Origin: Candidatus Binataceae bacterium
GTDB taxonomy: Bacteria > Desulfobacterota > Binatia > Binatales > Binataceae
Direction of reading: 5' to 3'
NCBI GenBank assembly: GCA_015478645.1
Contig: JADMIL010000028.1
Coordinates: forward strand, 1 to 38,565
Length of the DNA: 38,565 nt
Part shown: positions 12,672 through 18,879 of the stretch, piece by piece
Position numbering within the stretch: position 1 is the stretch's first letter
Layout: each line of letters starts with the position of its first letter
Position numbers and translations under genes: made by a program
Notes under the pieces: model-generated
What the model was told of the DNA's origin: nothing
What the model saw: the letters and a program-made list of their open reading frames with translations, nothing else
Database searches by the model: none

Positions 12672-13525
12672 GCTATCTGGCCACAGCCCCGCGCAGCGCC
12701 GGCGACAAGGCGCGGCTCAACCGCATCCTGCGCGCGCTCGGCACCGCACGCCTCGCCGACATCGACCAGGGCATGATCGACCGGGTGCGCGCCAAGGTGC
12801 TGCGGCCGGACGCCGCCCCGGCGACGGCGGCGCGCGGCGTGGTGATCCCGATCCGCGCGGTGCTGCGCCATGCGGCGCGCCGCGGCTGGTGCGATCTGCC
12901 CTTTGTCGAGACGCCGCGGCAGCCGCAGGGGCGCACCCGGTTCCTGTTGCCGGCCGAGGCCGAGCAGCTTGTAAAGGCTGCGGCTCCGCATTTGAAAGGC
13001 TTGCTGATCTTCCTCTTGTGCACCGGGGCGCGGCTTTCCGAGGCTTTGGGATTGGAGTGGCGCGATGTCGATCTACAAGGTGCGCGTGCCATCTTCTGGG
13101 CCGACCAGACGAAGTCTCGCCGCCGGCGCACGGCTCGGCTGCCCGCGCGAGCCCTTGTGTCTCTGGCCGCGTTGCCGGGACGCGACGGGCATGTGTTCCG
13201 TACACCCCTCGGCGAGCCCTACCGCACCAGCCGCGAGCGCGGCTACGGCGGCCAGATCAAAACCGCCTGGCGCGGCGCGCTGAGGCGCGCCGACAAATCG
13301 GTACAAATCGGTACATTCACCCCGCACGACCTGCGCCACACCTGGGCGAGCTGGCACTACGCGCTGCACCACGACATCCTCGCGCTGAAGGCCGAGGGCG
13401 GCTGGTCATCGGTCGAGCTGGTCGAGCGCTATGCCCATCTTTTGCCCGCCGGCCACGAAGCCGAGATCCGGGCGTTTTGGCACGTGGCTGACACGGACGC
13501 CGGGAGTGATCGCGCAAGCGCATGA
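12467..13525 (+). CDS. int: Tyrosine integrase, frame without a start codon at its expected N terminus
   Basis: The frame is open from 12434 to 13525. Protein-like sequence (IALKIIRRRDTGALTIVG, the usual N-terminal arm-type domain) begins at 12467, but no ATG or GTG exists in frame. The first conventional start is TTG 12668, which removes the first 67 residues and gives 285 aa. Numbered from that TTG, catalytic residues are R122 (TGARLSEAL), K149, H220 and R223 (HDLRH), W246 in place of the second His, and Y255 (ERYAHL). It integrates phage DNA at attP, 34 bases downstream. Whether full-length protein is made depends on an unusual start, a -1 shift from xis (an AAAA run at 12476-12479 could slip), or a sequence error. 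Confidence 0.8.
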   Translation: MALKIIRRRDTGALTIVGTVAGTRVRRRAQSDDPALAREEAATLEAQLLRDAWHGQRRGAKSFAEAALSYLATAPRSAGDKARLNRILRALGTARLADIDQGMIDRVRAKVLRPDAAPATAARGVVIPIRAVLRHAARRGWCDLPFVETPRQPQGRTRFLLPAEAEQLVKAAAPHLKGLLIFLLCTGARLSEALGLEWRDVDLQGARAIFWADQTKSRRRRTARLPARALVSLAALPGRDGHVFRTPLGEPYRTSRERGYGGQIKTAWRGALRRADKSVQIGTFTPHDLRHTWASWHYALHHDILALKAEGGWSSVELVERYAHLLPAGHEAEIRAFWHVADTDAGSDRASA

Positions 13526-13541
13526 TGTTTCACGTGAAATC
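13526..13541. promoter_or_regulatory. parS-like ParB-binding site
   Basis: TGTTTCACGTGAAATC, with the perfect palindrome TTTCACGTGAAA at 13528-13539. It matches the bacterial parS consensus TGTTTCACGTGAAACA at 14 of 16 positions. It begins right after the integrase stop and lies 18 bases before the attP core. The phage encodes no ParA or ParB. An integrase arm-binding site is the alternative reading. Confidence 0.5.
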
Positions 13542-13558
13542 GCCGCCCGGGCACGCCT

Positions 13559-13603
13559 TTCGGGAGGCAGGGGCCGGAGGTTCAAATCCTCTCACTCCGA
13601 CCA
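13559..13603. other. attP: attP core matching the 3' half of tRNA-Pro(CGG)
   Basis: The 45 bases read as the 3' part of a tRNA: anticodon loop TTCGGGA (anticodon CGG), GGCAG as the 3' anticodon strand, GGGCC variable loop, T arm GGAGG-TTCAAAT-CCTCT, acceptor strand CACTCCG, discriminator A and CCA. The 5' half is absent: the bases before the loop do not pair with GGCAG. Placement directly after a tyrosine integrase gene is the classic attP arrangement. Insertion would rebuild a full tRNA-Pro gene in the host. Confidence 0.85.
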
Positions 13604-13658
13604 TCTAAGCTATTGAAACTGGCCGCACGGCGCTATCTGGAAACTGGGATTTGCCGCT

Positions 13659-14147
13659 GTGACGCGACGCAACGAGACGCGAACGCACCGGAGGCGCTGG
13701 CACGTGGCGGGCACGGCGGTTGCCGCGCTGTTCCTGATCGCCGCGTCGCCGAGCGCGGTGCTGACGCCGGGAGCGGTCGCGACGAGCGACCCGGACGTGA
13801 TCTGCCATCGGGGCTACAGCAGCACGCAGCGCCTCTATAGGACCGATCGAGCGGCCTATTGGCGGCTGCGCCGCGAGGTGTTCGCCGAATATCGGGTGCC
13901 GGCAAGCGAGGGGCGGCAGTTCGAAGTCGATGACCGCATTCCGCTCTGCCTCGGCGGCGAGCAGGTGCTGGCGAATTTGTGGGCTCAGCCCCGGTTCGGC
14001 CCGGACAACGCCGAGGAGAAGGACCGGATCGAGGCGCTGGCCTGCCGAGCCGCTTGCCGGGAGCACACGCGCGCGGCGATCCTGCGCTGGCAGAACGCCT
14101 TTCGCGGCGACTGGCGGCGCATCGACATACCGCCGAACGGATGGTAA
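13659..14147 (+). CDS. Exported or membrane-anchored HNH-like protein
   Basis: 162 aa from GTG 13659. A basic, Arg-rich start is followed by a hydrophobic segment (residues 17-34), a signal peptide or anchor. The mature region has ICHRGY, two Arg/Tyr-rich helices, then FEVDDRIPLCLGG at 88-100, LANLWAQ and N with KDRIE. This resembles exported HNH-type nucleases, which usually read DH-x-I/V-P-L; here the His position is Asp (D92), so activity is doubtful. The cysteine pattern (C49, C97, then two near 129-133) fits disulfides. It lies beyond attP, so in a prophage it sits at the end opposite the integrase. Confidence 0.55.
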   Translation: MTRRNETRTHRRRWHVAGTAVAALFLIAASPSAVLTPGAVATSDPDVICHRGYSSTQRLYRTDRAAYWRLRREVFAEYRVPASEGRQFEVDDRIPLCLGGEQVLANLWAQPRFGPDNAEEKDRIEALACRAACREHTRAAILRWQNAFRGDWRRIDIPPNGW

Positions 14148-14178
14148 ACGACGCCCGTTCAAAGAGCGGAGGTGTCGA

Positions 14179-14562
14179 ATGACGGGAATTATCGGGTTGC
14201 TGAAGGATTGCCGTGCGCGGCTCACGGCGGCGACCAAAGGGACGCTCGGGGAGGCTGGCGCGCACATTGCGGCGGCTGACGAGCTGATCGCCGCGGCGGA
14301 GGCGCAGATCATCGGCGGCGCGGCCGCCCCGCCGCCGCGCGCGGAAAAGCGCGGCGATCTGTTGGGGGTGTTGCGCCGGCATCGAGCGGGGATGGGCCGC
14401 GAGGCGCTGGTTGCCGCGCTGGGCTGGCCGCCCGGCCTCGTCGTCGCCCAGCTCAACCGGCAGGTCAAGAGCGGGCGGGTGACGATCGCGGATGGGATCT
14501 ATCGGGTGGCGGAGCAGCCGTCGCAGAGGAACGGCGGCGAGCAAGCCGCGGCGGCGGCCTGA
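14179..14562 (+). CDS. Hypothetical protein with winged-helix-like C terminus
   Basis: 127 aa from ATG 14179, preceded by GCGGAGG at a good distance; a longer frame upstream is a shadow of the previous gene. Residues 1-50 are helices rich in Ala. After an Ala/Pro linker, residues 65-113 resemble a small winged helix (REALVAALGWPPGLVVAQL, a basic turn, then DGIYRVAE). It might be a regulator. It converges on the leftward operon: the two stop codons share the palindrome TGATCA. Confidence 0.6.
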   Translation: MTGIIGLLKDCRARLTAATKGTLGEAGAHIAAADELIAAAEAQIIGGAAAPPPRAEKRGDLLGVLRRHRAGMGREALVAALGWPPGLVVAQLNRQVKSGRVTIADGIYRVAEQPSQRNGGEQAAAAA

Positions 14563-14754
14563 TCAGCGCCCGAGGAGGTCGAGGACGCCGATCGCGGCCA
14601 GCAGCAGGATAGCGAGCTGGCCGCTGATCGCGAGCAGTTGGCCGAGGGCGCGCAGGATCAGGATCGCGATGGCGACGCTCGGCGCGCCGGCGGCCGGGCC
14701 GCGCGAGCCGGGGAAGCGAACCACCTCGGCGTCTTCGGGCAGATCGCCCATCAT
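14563..14754 (-). CDS. Small hydrophobic protein at the end of the late operon, possible holin component
   Basis: 63 aa. An N-terminal soluble part of about 25 residues is followed by a long hydrophobic stretch (28-60), one long or two short membrane segments (AIAILILRALGQLLA, then LAILLLAAIGVLDLL). It is the last gene of the leftward late unit, coupled to the previous gene by ATGA. The position after the fibre genes suits a lysis or membrane role, which is inferred. Confidence 0.55.
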   Translation of the reverse strand: MMGDLPEDAEVVRFPGSRGPAAGAPSVAIAILILRALGQLLAISGQLAILLLAAIGVLDLLGR

Positions 14755-15029
14755 CTGATAAACCAGTGCGGCATTAGGCTGCCGAGGAGGCTGATGCCGC
14801 TGGCGATTGCGGCTGCGACGAAGCCCGAGCGGCGGGAGGAACCCTGCAGCTCGCCTTCGACGACGCCGAGCCGCTGCCCGACGAGGAAGATGCGGTCATC
14901 CTGGCGCGCCTGGCCGCTCTCGACCAGATCGGAGAGCCGCCGCGCCTCGACGCCGTGCGCCTCGACGGTGGCGCGGATCGCCCGCAGCTCGCCATAGATG
15001 ACGGTGGGGGAAATAGCGTCTTCGGGCAT
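14751..15029 (-). CDS. Coiled-coil protein with C-terminal membrane anchor
   Basis: 92 aa from ATG 15029, which overlaps the stop of the 827-aa protein gene; a GTG three codons upstream is possible. Residues 8-62 form a long amphipathic helix, and residues 66-88 are a transmembrane segment (SGFVAAAIASGISLLGSL). Similar coiled-coil plus anchor proteins accompany phage lysis or tail genes, but this one has no diagnostic motif. Confidence 0.6.
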   Translation of the reverse strand: MPEDAISPTVIYGELRAIRATVEAHGVEARRLSDLVESGQARQDDRIFLVGQRLGVVEGELQGSSRRSGFVAAAIASGISLLGSLMPHWFIR

Positions 15030-17512
15030 CACGGGCACACATTGACGACGTTGGCGTTGTTCCAGAGCGTGCCGGTCACCATGCCGGTGCAGCTGGTCGG
15101 CAATTTGAAGGTGCCGTAATTGTTGCCGGTCGCCGGGGTGAGCGAGACGATCCGATAATTCGAGCCATCCCAGAGCAGCTGCATGAACTCGTAATTGCTG
15201 CTGGCGAGGGTGACCGAGCCGAGCGCGTTGCCGCCGCTGCCCTCGGGCATCAGGATCTTCTCGCCGGCGCCGCCATTGACCGCGATTACCATGGATTTGC
15301 CGTTGTCGCGCGAGAACCCCATGGTCCAGCCAGGATAGATCGTGCCGACCGGCGGCAGCGTGACCGAGAGGCCGGCCGAGGTGTTGTACGAACTGAGCGC
15401 GTTGCCGCCATCGGAGATCGCCGCGACATAGGTGGCGGCGGTCGGGAAATGCCAGCGGTTGATCGAGAAATTGGCCCCGGTCATGCCCATCAGGGTCGCG
15501 GTCGCCGGGGTGATATTGGTCACCCGGAAGCCGGTCCCGTCATAGCGGAGCGCCATGAACTCGTAATTCCCGGCGGCGAGCGCTTCGCTGGTGACGGTGG
15601 CACCGGATCCGGGGAACAGGATATGCCCGCCGGCGGTGCCGTTGACCTGGACGTTGGCGATCTTGCCGTTGTCGTTGGTCAAGCCGATGGTCCAGCCCAT
15701 CGGCAGGCCCGTGGTGGTCGGCAAGGTGACGGTGAGGGTTCCGGCGGTCGAATTGTAGGCGCTGATCACATTGCCGTTGTCGGCGATGGTCGCGGCATAG
15801 GTGCTGGCGCCGGTCGGGAAAGACCAGCGCGAGATTCCAGCCGAGCCAAGCGCGCCCAGCGCCTGCCACGTCGCCGGGGTCGCATCGATGACGCGGAAGT
15901 TTGAGCCCGATCCCGAATTGTCATATTGCAGCACCAGAAATTCGTAAGCGCCCTGGGCGGTGTTCGCGAGGCTGACCGAAGTGGCCGTCGCCCCGGATCC
16001 TGGCCAGACGATATGCCCGTCGGCGACGTTGATGGTCATGCCCTTGGTGTTGTCGGTCGCGAAGCCCATCGACCATCCGTTCGGGATGGTGCTGGTCGCC
16101 GGCAAGGTCACCGTCAGCCCGGCCGCAGTGTTGTAGGGCGACAGCACCGCGCCATCGTCGCCGAGCTGGGCGGTGTATCCCGAGGTCGACGGGTAGAGCC
16201 AGTTCGACGGCCAGGGCGGCGGCTGGAAGCCGTTGAAGAGCGCGGTGTTGCGGCTCATCGACAGCACTCGCCAATTATTGCCGTCGGCTTCGAGGCGGAC
16301 ATACTCGTAATTGCCGGCGCCCAGGGAGATCGAGGCGAGGCTCTTGTTGCCATAGACGATGCGGGCGCTGTCCGGGACCGCGATCGTCATGCCCTTGCCG
16401 TTGTCCGAGGCGAACCCCATCGACCACCCGGTGTTGATCGAGGCCATCGCCGGCAGGGTGACCGCGAGCGAGGCGCCGGTCGCGTTGTAGGAGCTCAGCG
16501 CCTCGCGATCATCGACCGGGGCCGCGGTGTACGTGCTGGCGGTCGGGAACAGCCATTTGAGCCGCGAACCCTGGCCCATCACCGAGAAGCCGGTCGAGAG
16601 CGGCCCGTAATTGGTGACGCTCGCATATTGCGGGTTCACCAGGACATTGTTCGTCGACCCCGTGCCGTTGATCGCGGTCGTGCAATTGAAATAGGGCGAG
16701 ATCCAGGTGTTGTTGCCGTTGTGCGAATTGGTCACCGAGAGGCAGATCGGCGAGGCCTCGAAGTCGAAGCCGAAGATCGTGTCCGAGAAGCTGTAGCCGT
16801 TTTCGAGCACCATCGCCCGGCCGCCGGTGCCGTTGGCGCTGCCGGCGCCGGAGATCCGCGAGAACTGCACCTGCTCGAGCGCGATGCCGGCCGCACCCCC
16901 GGAGGCGTCGCACACGGCGAAGATATCGCTGTCATAGACCGCGTTGAATTGGCAGCCGCCCGACGCGGCGTTGGTGCTCGAATTGTTGACCAGCAGGTGG
17001 TCGATCTTGAAGGAATTGTGCTGGTCGGCGAAGTTGGCGAGCCCGAGGACGAAGGCATAAGCCGGGGTGTCGGCGAGGACGAAGAGCGAGCCCTCTTCGT
17101 GAAAATAGAAGCACGTGGTCGGGCTCGACGGGGTGCCTCCCGAGCACTCGACTTGGAGCACCGGCCCGCTGGCGACCGTGCGCCCGTCGAGGGTCGCGCC
17201 GTCGCTGATCAGCCGGAACCCGAGCCCGGCCTGGCCGGCATAGTCGATCGTCAGCAGCGAGCTGACCTTGTATTTGCCGGAGGGGAAATAGAGCGGGTAG
17301 TTGCCGGTGACCGCCTGGCCGATGCAGGTCTGGATGGCGCTCGTCGAGTCCGTGGTGTCGGTCGGATCAGCGCCGCACGCCGCCACCACGTTGATCCATG
17401 CGGGCGAGGCCGCAGGTGTGGTCGCGTGCGCGACCTCGGCGAACAGCACACCGAGGATCGCCGCGGCGAGCGCGAACGGGAGCGCCCAGAGCAACAGCCG
17501 GCGGATGGTCAT
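15029..17512 (-). CDS. Large exported fibre/tailspike-like protein with four tandem repeats
   Basis: 827 aa. Residues 1-30 are a strong Sec signal (MTIRRLLLWALPFALAAAI, cleavage after AHA). Residues 38-310 look like a right-handed beta-helix of the pectate-lyase type (WINVVAACGAD, a PLYFPSGKYKV strand, then repeated short strands), typical of tailspikes. About 318-800 hold four repeats of roughly 120 residues, each with a ...FPT/S...Y...DNG/DDR...YN...TLP...GW.MGF/IGL...DNGK pattern, and the end is Cys-containing. The mature part has ten cysteines, an even number. It lies downstream of the tape-measure gene where receptor-binding proteins belong. A signal peptide on such a protein is unusual. 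Confidence 0.75.
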   Translation of the reverse strand: MTIRRLLLWALPFALAAAILGVLFAEVAHATTPAASPAWINVVAACGADPTDTTDSTSAIQTCIGQAVTGNYPLYFPSGKYKVSSLLTIDYAGQAGLGFRLISDGATLDGRTVASGPVLQVECSGGTPSSPTTCFYFHEEGSLFVLADTPAYAFVLGLANFADQHNSFKIDHLLVNNSSTNAASGGCQFNAVYDSDIFAVCDASGGAAGIALEQVQFSRISGAGSANGTGGRAMVLENGYSFSDTIFGFDFEASPICLSVTNSHNGNNTWISPYFNCTTAINGTGSTNNVLVNPQYASVTNYGPLSTGFSVMGQGSRLKWLFPTASTYTAAPVDDREALSSYNATGASLAVTLPAMASINTGWSMGFASDNGKGMTIAVPDSARIVYGNKSLASISLGAGNYEYVRLEADGNNWRVLSMSRNTALFNGFQPPPWPSNWLYPSTSGYTAQLGDDGAVLSPYNTAAGLTVTLPATSTIPNGWSMGFATDNTKGMTINVADGHIVWPGSGATATSVSLANTAQGAYEFLVLQYDNSGSGSNFRVIDATPATWQALGALGSAGISRWSFPTGASTYAATIADNGNVISAYNSTAGTLTVTLPTTTGLPMGWTIGLTNDNGKIANVQVNGTAGGHILFPGSGATVTSEALAAGNYEFMALRYDGTGFRVTNITPATATLMGMTGANFSINRWHFPTAATYVAAISDGGNALSSYNTSAGLSVTLPPVGTIYPGWTMGFSRDNGKSMVIAVNGGAGEKILMPEGSGGNALGSVTLASSNYEFMQLLWDGSNYRIVSLTPATGNNYGTFKLPTSCTGMVTGTLWNNANVVNVCP

Positions 17513-18874
17513 TCAGCGATAGCCTTTGCAAGACCAGGCGAGGTTGTCGCCAGCGGTGAGGGTCGCGACGCCGACGATCGCCAGCACCGTCGATGAGGGC
17601 TGCGGATAGAGCACCGCGCCGGTCGATTCATCCCAGACCGAGCAAACGGGAGCATTCGTCCAAGCCGCGGCGAAGGTCATCTGGCAATAGCCGCCGGGCG
17701 ACGTTCCGAGATGCACCCGGCCGATCGCATCGTTGCCGGCGACCGTGGCCCCGGTCCCGCAATTCGCCGCCGCGGTCGGCGCGGTCCCGGTCACCTCGAA
17801 ATGATCCGGCAGCCGCAAGGTCGAGAGCGTGCCGCTCGCGATATTGGCGGCGTTGGTCGCGTCGGTGTTGCAGCTCGCCGCCGCATCCGACAGGTCGCCG
17901 CACGCGGGCTGCGTCGCCGCCGGGACGCCCGCAGTCGAGATCGCGTCGATCCATTTGTGCGCGACGGCCACGAGGCTCTCGACGCCGCCCAGGACGCTCG
18001 CGGTCGGCGCGGGAACAACCAGGCCGTTCAGATGGCCGCCGCTGTCGGTTTCCGGGATCGTGTTGACGCCGGTCCCGGCGACCGGATACCCGGTCGAGAG
18101 GATGAGCCCGGTAGTCCCGCTCCACCCCGGCACATAGCCGCTGGTCGACGAGCCGGGGCCGGTGACCGCGCCGAGCATCGCCAGCATCTGGGCGACCGAG
18201 CAATCGAGCGGTGTGGCGGAGGATCCGGTGTTGTTGCACTTGGTGGTGTGCGCGGCCATCGTGCCGAGCTGCGAGTTCGGCAGCCCGGAGACGAGATTGT
18301 TGTTGATGTGGCCGCCGGAGTCCGTCTCGACGACGGTGTTGACCCCGGTTCCAGCGACCGGGAGCCCGGCCCCGAGCAAGGTGCCGAGCGTGTTGTTCCA
18401 CTGCGGCAGATAGCCGGAAGTCGAGCTGCCCGGCCCCGACACCGAGGACGATCCGACCGCGTAGGAGGCCGAGCCGGAGGTCGCCGAGAAGGTGCCGGCC
18501 TCGCCGTTCGAGCGCACGACGAGCCCGGCGAAATCGGGCGGCATGGTCAGTGACGACGCGGGCGCCTGGCCGGCGACCAGGATCGAGCCGACCGTCGTCT
18601 GCAGCACGAGCGCATTTTGCCCGTCGGTGACGAGGCTGATCACCCAATTCGGCCCGACCGTGCCGGGGTTCGGCAGCACCACGGCGAGGCTCGCGACCGA
18701 GCCGCCGACCGCAGTGCCGGTTCCCTTGGCCGAGCTGATCTGCTCGCCATTGTCGGCCGCACTCGTCTGATAGCTGGCGACAGCGGGCGCGATGTAGGTT
18801 TGCGCCGGCGCGCGCACCGCGAACAGAGCCGCGAGCCCGAGCGCCAGGAGCGCCGCGCGAAGCCAAATCTGCAT
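17513..18874 (-). CDS. Exported fibre-like protein
   Basis: 453 aa from ATG 18874; the longer open frame upstream is an Arg-rich shadow of the tape-measure gene. A Sec signal peptide (MQIWLRAALLALGLAALFA, cleavage after APA) leads into a domain of about 110 residues like the repeats of the next protein (DNGEQISS, TVGPNWVISLVTDGQNA). Two copies of a GPGSSTSGYLPQW/GPGSSTSGYVPGW segment follow, each leading to PVAGTGVNT and ETDSGGH. The C-terminal region has paired cysteines and ends WSCKGYR. The mature protein has eight cysteines. It starts five bases after the tape-measure stop and is followed directly by the 827-aa protein, so the two are probably made and assembled together. Confidence 0.7.
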   Translation of the reverse strand: MQIWLRAALLALGLAALFAVRAPAQTYIAPAVASYQTSAADNGEQISSAKGTGTAVGGSVASLAVVLPNPGTVGPNWVISLVTDGQNALVLQTTVGSILVAGQAPASSLTMPPDFAGLVVRSNGEAGTFSATSGSASYAVGSSSVSGPGSSTSGYLPQWNNTLGTLLGAGLPVAGTGVNTVVETDSGGHINNNLVSGLPNSQLGTMAAHTTKCNNTGSSATPLDCSVAQMLAMLGAVTGPGSSTSGYVPGWSGTTGLILSTGYPVAGTGVNTIPETDSGGHLNGLVVPAPTASVLGGVESLVAVAHKWIDAISTAGVPAATQPACGDLSDAAASCNTDATNAANIASGTLSTLRLPDHFEVTGTAPTAAANCGTGATVAGNDAIGRVHLGTSPGGYCQMTFAAAWTNAPVCSVWDESTGAVLYPQPSSTVLAIVGVATLTAGDNLAWSCKGYR

Positions 18875-18879
18875 GCCGG

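Noticed and set aside
13559-13603. A functional phage tRNA-Pro gene
   Set aside because: Only the 3' half is present; the bases before the anticodon loop do not form the D arm, acceptor 5' strand or the 5' anticodon strand. It is an att core.
15926-17596. Plus-strand frame of 556 codons opposite the 827-aa fibre gene
   Set aside because: It is rich in Arg/Gly/Asp/Val with no fold-like pattern, as expected of the complement of a GC-rich gene; the opposite strand has clear repeats and a signal peptide.
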